From contig NZ_NHTN01000026.1 of assembly GCF_002167005.1 (NCBI RefSeq), positions 1-64,000 on the forward strand: a stretch of 64,000 bases of DNA, given 5' to 3'. Within the stretch, counting starts at the first letter, position 1, and the number at the start of each line of letters is the position of its first letter. This DNA is from Indiicoccus explosivorum. Its GTDB lineage: Bacteria > Bacillota > Bacilli > Bacillales_A > Planococcaceae. The notes beneath the pieces are model-generated. The model saw only the letters and a program-made list of their open reading frames with translations, did no database searches and was not told where the DNA came from. The translations under genes and the position numbers were made by a program. Below, one piece after another: positions 39,379 through 47,862 of the stretch.

Positions 39379-39769
39379 CTTCCTGCCCCCTTCCGATCGG
39401 TTCGATCGATGCCATTCCGCCCGATGGCGGCTGCTGATTCGCGCTCTTGAGTTCCGGTATGACACCCAGATCCGGTTTCATTTTTTGCGGCATGGCCGGT
39501 TCCGGACCGGCCGTGACAGGCGCCGGTTCTTCCGGCGGAACGCCTGTATACTTCACCACCACATAAGATGAGAGGAACGCCAGGCAGACGATGAGCAGCA
39601 GGACGAGATAGGCCGAATAGAACGCCTGCAGGATGATGCCTGTCAGCGCGAGGAGCGCGCCGCCGGCGATGAGCAGGAACTGTTTCATTCCCCCCCTGCC
39701 GCTCAGCTGCCAGTAGGCGATCGGCAGGACGATCAAGGCGAGTATGGTGAACACGAGCAATTTGAGCAT
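39371..39769 (-). CDS. Small membrane protein of the pilus locus
   Basis: 132 residues, no family recognised. Three hydrophobic helices at about 1-21 (LKLLVFTILALIVLPIAYW), 31-51 and 54-72, then a Pro-rich tail of about 60 residues likely outside the membrane or in the cytoplasm. ATG 39769 has GGGGAAG eight bases upstream. It is coupled to the VanW-like gene (ATGAATAA overlap), suggesting joint function. Confidence 0.75.
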   Translation of the reverse strand: MLKLLVFTILALIVLPIAYWQLSGRGGMKQFLLIAGGALLALTGIILQAFYSAYLVLLLIVCLAFLSSYVVVKYTGVPPEEPAPVTAGPEPAMPQKMKPDLGVIPELKSANQQPPSGGMASIEPIGRGQEDE

Positions 39770-39816
39770 GATAGTCACTTCCCCGTTAGCTTGCTTTTGT
39801 TTTTCTGTGCGGCAGG

Positions 39817-41397
39817 TCAGTATTCGACGTAAAATTCATAATCCGGATCCAGTACATACGGCACAGCGACTTCAGTCGAATCGATGACGGTATCCTTCAG
39901 ACCGACACCGCAGGAATTGAGGAACGTCGTGTAATCCGTCGTTCTGATGACGTAAGCGCTCATCGTTTCTGCATTTTTGCCGGTCAGCACGAATTCCTTA
40001 TCCGCATAAGCGGTGTAGTAAATGAGTTTGCCGGTATCCGTCAGTTTCACTTCTTTCGCCAGCCGGATGAGATCGGTCGGATCGATCCGGTCAATGTCGA
40101 TACAGAGGTTCGAATAGTTGTCGATTTCAATATGCTGGTTAAGTCCCCATTCCAGGTCCGCGTCGTTGCCGGTTGCGTTTCCGAGAACGAGGAAATTGGT
40201 GTAGTACATATTCTGGATGTTCGTGCCGACCTCCAGCTCCTTGACGATGACGATCTGTTTTTTGCCGTTTTTGCCTAAGTTATTCAAGTTGTTTCCTGTC
40301 GACAGCGTGCCGTTCACCAGCAGACTGGCATTGACGAGGTTATTCATATTATTGAACGCCCCATCGTCATCCGGGCTCACGACAATCGTGATGCCTTGGA
40401 AGTCCAGCGAGTTGCAGTTCGTGCTGCACACATCATCGACAAAATCGTCGACATGCACTTTGAACTGCGTCGGATCGAGATTGTTTGCTCCGATAAGAGC
40501 GATCAGGTCCTCCAGGTCCATATCGCCGGTCATGACACAGTCGTAAGGCGGTTCCGGATCGGGCGGCGGCGGATCGAGGTCGCCGTCCCCATCGATGTCT
40601 GTCGGCTCATCCACATCCGTCAGTTCGGCGATGATGGCTGAACATGACTGAGTCGGAGTCTGCACGCCGAAGATGTCTTCATACTTCAGCCCCTCCTTGT
40701 TCACTTGGAGCACTGTTTCAACAACAATCGATTCATTGCTGTTAAGGAAGGTGTCCGGCACTTCTACGATGAAAAACGCGCTGAGATCCTTTGTGACATT
40801 TTCCGATGTCCCTTCGACACCGAGCTCCACCCGGATGTATTTCAGAACCTTCTCTTCGGGCAGCGCGGTGACAGGGACGTCGGTCAGTTTGATCTTATTG
40901 ACATTGAGCTCAGTCCCTGCAGCCGAGACGATCGAGTAATTGATCTGATCGGCCGAGAACGGAACAACCTCCACAGTAGCCAGACTGTTCAGTGCCGAGA
41001 TTTTCGCGAACACCATATTTACATATGTCGTCCGCATCGTCTGATCGATGACGCCTTCGAGGACCGTCACTTCTTCCTGGGTATCGCAGGCGTCCGGATC
41101 CGGAAATGCGTCGGTCGCCGTCCCTTTGATGCAGAGAATCAGTTTGTTGATCGTCTCCTGGGTCTGGACCGATACATTATCTTTAATGAGCCCCAGTTCA
41201 CGTTCAAAATCGGAATTATAGAATCTGGCTCCCATCTCCGCTGATGCGAGCGCCTGGTTCGTCGTATCGATCGTCTTTTCCTGCCGGGCGTTATTCAGTG
41301 AACCCGCCATGAATGTCGCCGACAAAGCTAAAAACAGCACAACGACCAGCAGTACGACGAGAAGTGCATACCCTTGCTGGTTCTTCAACCGTTCCAT
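39817..41397 (-). CDS. PilX-like pilus protein
   Basis: 526 residues. The N-terminus (MERLKNQQGYALLVVLLVVV) resembles the PilX_N domain: a type IV pilin-like hydrophobic helix after QQG, but with YALL and no Glu+5. The large remainder is mostly beta and extracytoplasmic. It has CNSLDF and other cysteines that could form disulfides, and an acidic loop with DIDGDGDLD, a dockerin/EF-hand-like calcium motif. Start ATG 41397 (GGGAG upstream); ATG 41415 is an alternative. Probably a minor component at the pilus tip. Confidence 0.8.
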   Translation of the reverse strand: MERLKNQQGYALLVVLLVVVLFLALSATFMAGSLNNARQEKTIDTTNQALASAEMGARFYNSDFERELGLIKDNVSVQTQETINKLILCIKGTATDAFPDPDACDTQEEVTVLEGVIDQTMRTTYVNMVFAKISALNSLATVEVVPFSADQINYSIVSAAGTELNVNKIKLTDVPVTALPEEKVLKYIRVELGVEGTSENVTKDLSAFFIVEVPDTFLNSNESIVVETVLQVNKEGLKYEDIFGVQTPTQSCSAIIAELTDVDEPTDIDGDGDLDPPPPDPEPPYDCVMTGDMDLEDLIALIGANNLDPTQFKVHVDDFVDDVCSTNCNSLDFQGITIVVSPDDDGAFNNMNNLVNASLLVNGTLSTGNNLNNLGKNGKKQIVIVKELEVGTNIQNMYYTNFLVLGNATGNDADLEWGLNQHIEIDNYSNLCIDIDRIDPTDLIRLAKEVKLTDTGKLIYYTAYADKEFVLTGKNAETMSAYVIRTTDYTTFLNSCGVGLKDTVIDSTEVAVPYVLDPDYEFYVEY

Positions 41398-41411
41398 CCG
41401 TTCCGCTCCCT

Positions 41412-41900
41412 TCATTTCATGCCTGTAAGTATCCGGGTCAACGTCGTTTCAACCGAAATTGTCCGTTTCGGGTTATGCACATCTGTCAGAACCAGCAGGA
41501 GTTGGGTGTGTTTTTCTGTCGGATTCAAAATCGGGAAGACGTCCGGCACCGCATCCGCCGTATCGATCACGGTTCCGTTGACGGTCGTCCCGGTGAAGTT
41601 GTATTCCTTGTCAATGGTGTTTACCTCGCAAGTCAGCGGTACACCCTTGCACGTTTCGATCTTCAGTTTGTCCGCCTCGAATGTCAGCGTATAGGATGCA
41701 CTGCGCCGGTGTGCGTTCGACAAGGATGTGATGATCAAGTTCGCATCCTGCTGAAGAACCGTTTTGTCCACTTCCACTTCCGTGTGCCGGAAGCCGGTCA
41801 TCAATAGCGTCCAGGCGATGCCGGCGACAAGCGTAACCAATGCCAGCGCCGCGAGCAGCTCGACCAGCGTGATCCCTCTTTCATCCAGTTTCACCGTCAT
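41412..41900 (-). CDS. Minor prepilin (PilW-like)
   Basis: 162 residues. Short leader MTVKLDERG then the prepilin cleavage motif G|ITLVELLAALALVTLVAGIA with Glu+5. One Cys pair (ETCKGVPLTCEV) may form a disulfide. Start overlaps the end of the preceding prepilin gene. Likely a PilD substrate in the tip/initiation complex. Confidence 0.88.
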   Translation of the reverse strand: MTVKLDERGITLVELLAALALVTLVAGIAWTLLMTGFRHTEVEVDKTVLQQDANLIITSLSNAHRRSASYTLTFEADKLKIETCKGVPLTCEVNTIDKEYNFTGTTVNGTVIDTADAVPDVFPILNPTEKHTQLLLVLTDVHNPKRTISVETTLTRILTGMK

Positions 41901-42529
41901 CCACCTCCGCTCGGTGCAGGCGCCGCGACCGGTGCCGGCGGCAGGGCGGTATATGCGATATAGGAGAACGTTTCACTGCTCAGCTGATAAGTTCCCGGAT
42001 TAGAAGCCGCTTCCTTATAGACCTTCAAATGGACTTTGTACAGCTTCTTCATCTCCCGTTCCGCGCAGGCGCCGGTCGATGACGTTTCCGCATCCGTCAG
42101 GTCGATCGCCGAATCCGAATAAAGCACGCATTTGGCGTAAACATCCGCCTCGAACCGGTAGCCATCGTCTTTCTGGTAGCGGAAATAATCGGTGGTTGTC
42201 CCGGTGAGCGCGTACCCTTCGCCGGTCATCACACCGGTGATTTTCGCTTCTGATAAGTGATCAGGAACGCCGGCTGCGCTGTCGGCAGGTGTCGGATTGA
42301 CCGGAATCGGCTGGAGCTGTTTGATCCAGTTGTCGCGGGCGGTCACTTCCGCGATTTCCTGCCGGGCGAGGTTCATCGTGTCGAGCTTGGCTTCCGTCAC
42401 TTTGTTGAATAAAGTCATCTGCGGAAAAACCGCCACGATTCCCGTAAAAATGATCCCCAGTATGACCAGCGCCGCGAGCACTTCGACCAGCGTGAAGCCG
42501 CCACTCCCGCCGGATGAGTCTTTTTTCAC
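41897..42529 (-). CDS. Minor prepilin (PilV-like)
   Basis: About 210 residues. Leader KKDSSGGSGG followed by FTLVEVLAALVILGIIFTGI with Glu+5: a type IV prepilin. Cysteines in VYAKCVLYSD and TGACAERE may pair. I take GTG 42529 (GGGGTGA five bases upstream); GTG 42538 would add three residues. First gene of the pilus operon. Confidence 0.87.
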   Translation of the reverse strand: MKKDSSGGSGGFTLVEVLAALVILGIIFTGIVAVFPQMTLFNKVTEAKLDTMNLARQEIAEVTARDNWIKQLQPIPVNPTPADSAAGVPDHLSEAKITGVMTGEGYALTGTTTDYFRYQKDDGYRFEADVYAKCVLYSDSAIDLTDAETSSTGACAEREMKKLYKVHLKVYKEAASNPGTYQLSSETFSYIAYTALPPAPVAAPAPSGGG

Positions 42530-42613
42530 CCATATCACCCCGTTTCCAAGCCGCCCGATTCGGTTTCCTGGTATTTCCTGAAGGAAGCGGCTATTTTTCT
42601 AAAAATTCACTTA

Positions 42614-42619
42614 AGTATA
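42614..42619 (-). promoter_or_regulatory. Candidate -10 of the pilus operon; rest of gap 42530-42894
   Basis: TATACT on the minus strand about 85 bp before the first pilus gene, without a recognisable -35. The whole gap is AT-rich and I see no gene in it. Around 42721-42765 two loosely similar 21-bp stretches share TTTCAAGG. Confidence 0.35.
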
Positions 42620-42888
42620 TAATCACACATTCTTTTGGAGAATGCACCACTTTTTTGAATAAAAAATGATAAATTTACCTAAACTTTTTCTTTTTCCTGC
42701 CGATAATGTGGAACTTGCGGGCAATTTCAAGGACGTTCCGCCTGTTTCAAGGTAGCGGGCAGGGTAAGACTGCTCCCGGACAGTGGCTGGCAGCCGTCCT
42801 AATTTTAATAGAAGGGATTATCCGAAGAGTCCTACTACATTATCAAAAAGCCCTATGGTAAGAACTAGTTTATATAGTCCTATTTTCC

Positions 42889-42917
42889 ATAGAAAAAAGA
42901 GGCGTTTCCGCCTCTTT
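42889..42917 (-). terminator. Intrinsic terminator of folC-GGDEF
   Basis: Minus strand AAAGAGGCGGAAACGCCTCTTTTTT, overlapping the stop codon of the GGDEF gene; it isolates the pilus operon from it. Confidence 0.92.
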
Positions 42918-44629
42918 CATGATTTCGAGTAGCCCGCGACTTTATTTCGCCCCGCCTGTTTCGCACCGATGTAGAGCGCACGGTCGGCGTTGCGGATGAG
43001 CGACATGGCGTCATCGGAATCTTCCGGCGCGGAAGAGACACCGATGCTCATCGTGATTTTCACTTTCTGAAGCGTCCGCCCTTCGTCGAGGTCCGACTGG
43101 ATCTCGAAGTCGAAGTTCTCGATGCGCTCCCGAAGCGTCTCGCCGAGCAGCATGGTGATTGCTTTGCCGTACCCCGGCAGGACGACGACGAATTCCTCAC
43201 CGCCGTAACGGGCGATGACACCTTCATCCCCCACTTCCTCTTCGATGAGGCGGGCGACGCGGACGAGGATGTCATTGCCGCTCTGGTGGCCGTAGCGGTC
43301 GTTGATCGACTTGAAGAAATCGATGTCCATCATCATGAGCGACAGCTGCTCCAACTCCCCGCTGTTCACTTTATTCATCAGCTTCTCGAGGCTGTCTTCC
43401 AGGTAGCGGTAGTTGTACAGCTTCGTCAGGCCGCACCGTTCGCTTTTCGCGATGGCTTTCTGGACGAGGTCCGCTTTCTCGAGCGACACGGCGAAGTACG
43501 ACGTGAGCATTTCCAGGATCTGCAGCTGGTGATCGGCGAAAAGGTTCTTTTTCCGGGCGCCGACGATGAGCACGCCCTCTGTGATGCTGTTGCGTACGAT
43601 GGGCAGCGCCATGACGCTTTGCGCGCTCGGGGCCATCTGGCCGGCCGCGACTTCCGCCCACTCCTCTTTCTTGCCGTAGATGACGGGTTTATTCGTCAGC
43701 ATGACCCGCCCGGCAATCCCTTCGTGGCGGGCGAGCCGCGTGAAGTCCTTTTCGATGAACCGGCTGTCTTCGAGCTGGCGGAGAATGACGAGTTCGGCCG
43801 TGCTCCTCCGGTAATCAACGACGTACACGAAGTCGATCGACAGCAGCTCCGCCACTTTCACCATGAACAGTTCGATCACTTCCACCGAGGTCATCCGGCC
43901 GGCGAGCTGGTGGCCGATTTCAGTCGCTTTCTTCAAGTCCCGGTTGATGCGTTCTGAATCCGAATACTTGCGGAGGAAGAACGACGCGACGACGAACGGC
44001 AGGCCGAGCAGGTAAATCGCCGCGACGCCGATGTGGAGCTCGACGAGGTACAGGACGAGCGTGAACGGCAGGATGAGCAGCATGATGACGAAATCCCACA
44101 CCGCTTCGACGGAAACGAAACGCCATTCCCCGTCGTTCACTTTGTTGTCGGCGCACAGGATGAGGTGGTTGACCAGGAAGTAGACGAGCTGGTAAGCCGT
44201 GCCGTAGATCAGGATGTGCAGGAGCGAATCCGACCCGATCTGTCCGCCGAGCGAAAAGAACACCGCTCCGGCGATGACGGACGTGGCCAGGAACATGAGC
44301 GAGTTGAACGGGATCCGGAAGTAGAACGGCCGTGTGCTCTTCGTCCGGAACGTGACGAGCAGCACGGCCGCCTGGATGACGATCATTTCCACGAACAGGC
44401 CGTATTTCAGGAACACGGCGAGCGTGGCCCACTGGATGATGAAGATGTTGTTGCCGTTCATGGAGAGAGGGAACAGTGTCAGCAGGACCGCGAAGACGGC
44501 GAACGCCGCCAGGTAGCCGAAATCCAGGTCGGTTGGCGGACTGATGCGGTAGACGATGGCGAAACTCAGCGGCACGACCATAATCCACAGCGACCAAAGA
44601 TAGACGGAACGCACTCTGTAATCTTCCAT
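42917..44629 (-). CDS. Membrane GAF-GGDEF diguanylate cyclase
   Basis: 570 residues. About seven membrane helices lie in residues 1-205, a short coil follows, then a GAF domain (about 225-385, GIAGRVMLTNKPVIYG). The C-terminal GGDEF domain (about 400-570) has MMDIDFFKSINDRYGHQSGNDIL and the active signature ARYGGEEFVVVLPGYG. The residues five to eight before GGEEF (GDEGVI) do not form the RxxD inhibitory site, so product inhibition may be lacking. It should make c-di-GMP. It is 28 bp from folC and directly upstream of the pilus operon. Confidence 0.93.
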   Translation of the reverse strand: MEDYRVRSVYLWSLWIMVVPLSFAIVYRISPPTDLDFGYLAAFAVFAVLLTLFPLSMNGNNIFIIQWATLAVFLKYGLFVEMIVIQAAVLLVTFRTKSTRPFYFRIPFNSLMFLATSVIAGAVFFSLGGQIGSDSLLHILIYGTAYQLVYFLVNHLILCADNKVNDGEWRFVSVEAVWDFVIMLLILPFTLVLYLVELHIGVAAIYLLGLPFVVASFFLRKYSDSERINRDLKKATEIGHQLAGRMTSVEVIELFMVKVAELLSIDFVYVVDYRRSTAELVILRQLEDSRFIEKDFTRLARHEGIAGRVMLTNKPVIYGKKEEWAEVAAGQMAPSAQSVMALPIVRNSITEGVLIVGARKKNLFADHQLQILEMLTSYFAVSLEKADLVQKAIAKSERCGLTKLYNYRYLEDSLEKLMNKVNSGELEQLSLMMMDIDFFKSINDRYGHQSGNDILVRVARLIEEEVGDEGVIARYGGEEFVVVLPGYGKAITMLLGETLRERIENFDFEIQSDLDEGRTLQKVKITMSIGVSSAPEDSDDAMSLIRNADRALYIGAKQAGRNKVAGYSKS

Positions 44630-44657
44630 TCCCTCACCCCTTCAACTTGTACTTTTC

Positions 44658-45836
44658 TTACCGATTTTGTTTTTTCTTGATTTGTCGCCGTGCAATTGCC
44701 AATAAATAGAGAGAACCAGTGACTAAAGACACTTTGTTTTCATCTGATACAGGTAATATATCACAAACGTTTTGAATTGTCTTTACTTTTACTTCGGATT
44801 CCGCAAATAATATTTTCGCATCGAGCGCCCGCTCATGGGGGAAGTCGACGAACGTCAACGTATCACTGACTTTCTCGAGTTCCCGGAGGACGGAAATATA
44901 GTCCTTATCCTTCAAAATACCTAAGTAAGTGTGAACCTTTTTGTCGGGATATTCCGCTCTCACCGTTTCCGCCAGCTTTTTTGCGCTGTCCGCATTGTGT
45001 GCGCCATCGAAGATGATACCCGGTGCCACTTCTTCGAACCGGTTCGGAATGAAGGCGGTCTTCAGCCCATCCAACGCGCGGGTCCGGTCGAACCGGCCGC
45101 CGAGGACGAGCCGGGCGGCTTCCAGGGCGACCATCGCATTCATCTTCTGGTGCGTTCCTTTCAGCCGGAGCGGGACGCCGGGCTCCCCTTCCGGTTTCAG
45201 CACATCCGCGCCGAGTGACGCCGCTTCTTTCCGGATGACCTGTTCGGCGGCAGCGGGCATGCCGCCGATGATGACAGGCGCCCCTTGTTTGATGATGCCC
45301 GCCTTGTGCCAGGCGATGTCTTCGATCGTGTTCCCGAGGAAATCGGTGTGTTCAAACGACACGGACGGGATGACCGCGGCCGCAGGCGTGACGGTGTTCG
45401 TGCTGTCGAACCGGCCGCCCATGCCGGCTTCCAGGATGATGACGTCCGGCCGGGCATTCCGGAACACGAGGAACGCGGCCGCCGTCAGCAATTCAAAATC
45501 CGTGAGCGGTGTCCGGATTCCGGCGAGTTCCGCCATCGCCTTGTCGAGCGCTTTTTCCGTGACCGGCTGCCCGTCGAGCTGGATCTGATCATGCAGATCG
45601 TCGATGTGCGGCGACATGAAGCTTCCAGTCGACAAACCGTGCGCTTTGAAAATGGCCGCCAGGAATGCGGCGGTCGAGCCTTTGCCGTTCGAGCCGGCGA
45701 GATGGATATACGTCCCTTCGCGCTCGGGATGGCCCAATTCCGCAAGCGCTGCGGTGATCGATCCGAGCCCCGGCTTGATCGCCGGATCCGTCGTGATCTT
45801 CCATTTTTTCTTATATCGGTCGAGTCCCGGAATCAT
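44658..45836 (-). CDS. folC: Folylpolyglutamate/dihydrofolate synthase
   Basis: Adds glutamate to (dihydro)folate; 392 residues, rather short for the family. P-loop AGSNGKGSTAAFLAAIF, metal/Mur-ligase motif ILEAGMGGRFDSTN, and IIFDGAHNADSAKKLAE are present. ATG 45836 has AAGGG five bases upstream; GTG 45842 is an alternative. The last ~55 codons are noticeably AT-richer than the rest. Divergent from the ATP-grasp pair. Confidence 0.95.
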   Translation of the reverse strand: MIPGLDRYKKKWKITTDPAIKPGLGSITAALAELGHPEREGTYIHLAGSNGKGSTAAFLAAIFKAHGLSTGSFMSPHIDDLHDQIQLDGQPVTEKALDKAMAELAGIRTPLTDFELLTAAAFLVFRNARPDVIILEAGMGGRFDSTNTVTPAAAVIPSVSFEHTDFLGNTIEDIAWHKAGIIKQGAPVIIGGMPAAAEQVIRKEAASLGADVLKPEGEPGVPLRLKGTHQKMNAMVALEAARLVLGGRFDRTRALDGLKTAFIPNRFEEVAPGIIFDGAHNADSAKKLAETVRAEYPDKKVHTYLGILKDKDYISVLRELEKVSDTLTFVDFPHERALDAKILFAESEVKVKTIQNVCDILPVSDENKVSLVTGSLYLLAIARRQIKKKQNR

Positions 45837-45902
45837 TTGCACCCTTCTTTCATTTTCGTGATAGACTTTTGTTACGATTATACCAAAAGACGGAGGTCAG
45901 AC

Positions 45903-46766
45903 ATGAAGACTTGCTGGGTGATCTACAACGGGAGTTTGACTTCCAATAAATTCCGCGATCAGGCGGAGCTGACGGCGGAAGCTGCGGAGCGCGCCGGCGT
46001 CAGGGTGCGGACCGTGAAGAATTATGAGGTGATGATGCAGCTCGACGCCGGGTTTATTCCCCCGGACTTCGCGATTCTGTTGGATAAGGATGTCCTGCTC
46101 GGTTATTTTCTTGTGAGCCGCGGGGTGCCGGTGTATAACGATCCGGCGGTGATCGATTTGTGCGATAACAAGGCGAAGCAGTACATCGCGCTGGCTCAGG
46201 CCGGGGTGCCGATGCCGCGGACGATTGTGGCGCCGAAAGTGTATCCGGCGTTTTCGATCCGGGATTCCGGTTATTTCGAGGGGGTGCTGGAGGCGCTCGG
46301 GCTGCCGATGATCATTAAGGAAGGGCACGGGTCGTTCGGGATGAAGGTGTATTTGATCGAGTCCGCCGAGGCGTTCTACGACAAGGTGGAGTCGCTGCGC
46401 GGAGTGGATTTTGTGTTCCAGGAGTTCGTGGCGACGAGCCGCGGGCGGGATATCCGGGTGAACGTCGTCGGCGGTGAAATCGTCGCGGCGATGCACCGGG
46501 AGTCGGAGACGGATTTCCGCGCGAACATCACGAACGGCGGGAAAGCGTCGCCGGTGGAGCTGACGGATGCGCAGGCGGCGCTCGCACTGCAGGCGGCCGA
46601 AGCGGTCGGCGCGGTGTTCGCCGGTGTGGACCTGCTGTTCGGGCCGGACGGGGCACCGCTCGTGTGCGAAGTGAACGCGGCGGCGCACATCCGCAATATC
46701 CTGAATGTGACGGGTGTGAATGTGGCGGATGCGATGATTTCCTATATATTGGAGGAGTTGGCATGA
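45903..46766 (+). CDS. RimK-type ATP-grasp ligase (first of a pair)
   Basis: 287 residues from ATG 45903 (GGAGGT upstream); the longer in-frame ORF runs through folC antisense and is rejected. N-terminal pre-ATP-grasp domain (WVIYNGSLTSNKFRDQAELT), then lysine motif MIIKEGHGSFGMKVYLI, RGRDIRVNVVGGEIVAAMHR and the metal motif LVCEVNAAAHIRNIL, all as in RimK/LysX-type carboxylate-amine ligases. The substrates are unknown. It overlaps the next gene by four bases and stands on the plus strand among minus-strand housekeeping genes. Confidence 0.87.
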   Translation: MKTCWVIYNGSLTSNKFRDQAELTAEAAERAGVRVRTVKNYEVMMQLDAGFIPPDFAILLDKDVLLGYFLVSRGVPVYNDPAVIDLCDNKAKQYIALAQAGVPMPRTIVAPKVYPAFSIRDSGYFEGVLEALGLPMIIKEGHGSFGMKVYLIESAEAFYDKVESLRGVDFVFQEFVATSRGRDIRVNVVGGEIVAAMHRESETDFRANITNGGKASPVELTDAQAALALQAAEAVGAVFAGVDLLFGPDGAPLVCEVNAAAHIRNILNVTGVNVADAMISYILEELA

Positions 46767-47548
46767 TCGCACTGTATACGGCTTCTGAAGCGGAACGCAA
46801 TGCCGGGTTTATTGAGGAATTAAGGAAGCATTGCGGTGCGGAGCTGGTGACGTGGGACGACTGGTCGGAGTCGGGTGTCGGGAAGCTGGCGGAGCAGCTG
46901 CACGGGGAGACGGTGCTGTTCCGGGTTCGGCATCCGTTTGCGGCGCGGATTCTTGAGGATGCGGGTGTGCGGCTGGTGAACCGGGCGGAAGTGAACCGGG
47001 TGGCGAATGACAAATGGACGTCGTTCGAGCTGATGCAGCTGATCGGGTTGCCGGCAGTGCCGACGTTCCGCGAGCCGCCCGGGTTTCCGTGTGTCGCGAA
47101 GCCGCGCGGCGGGCACGGCGGTGAAGGCGTGGAGATTTGGGAGTCGCCGCAGGGCGAGACGGCCGGGCTTGTGTTCCAGCCATTTGTTGAGCATACAGCG
47201 GACGTGCGGGCGTATGTGATCGGTGATGAAGCCGCGGGCGCCGTGAAGCGGTCGGGGGTGGAGTCTTTTAAAGCGAATATTGCGCTCGGCGGGCAGGCGG
47301 AGAAGTTCGTGCTGTCGGCGGCGCAGGAGCGGGATGTGCTGCGGGTGGCGCGGGCGCTGAAAAGCGATTACATCGGTGTGGATTTCCTGCTGCTGCCGGA
47401 CGGCCGGCACGTATTCAATGAAATCGAGGATCCGGTCGGCGCGCGGGCGTTTTATAAGACGCATGAGGTGAATATTGCGGAGTTGCTGGGGCGGTATTTG
47501 CGGGACAAGGAAGCGCGCGGGTGGCGATGGACGGATGATCGGTTGTGA
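46763..47548 (+). CDS. ATP-grasp ligase (second of a pair)
   Basis: 261 residues from ATG 46763 (GGAGGAG upstream, ATGA overlap with its partner). Same fold as its neighbour: NDKWTSFELMQLIGLPAVPT, PCVAKPRGGHGGEGVEIW, FQPFVEHTADVRAYVIGDEA and DYIGVDFLLL. The metal site reads FNEIEDPVGARAFY in place of the usual E-x-N motif. The pair may act sequentially or as a heterodimer on a peptide or amino-acid substrate; no carrier protein, transporter or methyltransferase is adjacent. Confidence 0.83.
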   Translation: MIALYTASEAERNAGFIEELRKHCGAELVTWDDWSESGVGKLAEQLHGETVLFRVRHPFAARILEDAGVRLVNRAEVNRVANDKWTSFELMQLIGLPAVPTFREPPGFPCVAKPRGGHGGEGVEIWESPQGETAGLVFQPFVEHTADVRAYVIGDEAAGAVKRSGVESFKANIALGGQAEKFVLSAAQERDVLRVARALKSDYIGVDFLLLPDGRHVFNEIEDPVGARAFYKTHEVNIAELLGRYLRDKEARGWRWTDDRL

Positions 47549-47614
47549 GGGAGAGTTTGACTTAGTAATATTCTGCAGAGCTGCGCAGAATTCCGGCTTA
47601 TCGCACGGAAGTTT

Positions 47615-47733
47615 GAAATAGCGCGGATATATTGAAAATATAGCGGATATATCGAAAATAACGCGGATAAAACGAAAATATAGCGGATATATCGAAAATA
47701 ACGCGGATAAAATGAAATTAACGCGGATATATC
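47615..47733. repeat. 20-bp tandem repeat array D (6 units)
   Basis: Six units: one of 19 bp then five of 20 bp, GAAAAT(A/T)A(A/G)CGCGGATA followed by tatc, aaac or aaat. Tails alternate, giving a 40-bp super-period. It lies at the convergent junction between the ATP-grasp pair and valS. Two further loose 21-bp units (ctatcgcgtagaaaatccaaa, ttggcgtgtagaaacgataaa) are at about 47822-47863. Nothing else is visible in the 356-bp gap apart from the valS terminator. Confidence 0.92.
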
Positions 47734-47862
47734 CGCAGCGGATTCAAAACTGGCTGCCCCCTTCGTGGGAAAGTGGATTCTATCGGATGTAATTTGAAAA
47801 TACCGCAAGCATTTTCGGGCTATCGCGTAGAAAATCCAAATTGGCGTGTAGAAACGATAAAA

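Noticed and set aside
45285-45902. N-terminal extension of the first ATP-grasp gene
   Set aside because: The extra ~200 codons are antisense to folC and composed like an antisense shadow; ATG 45903 has GGAGGT and a proper family N-terminus.
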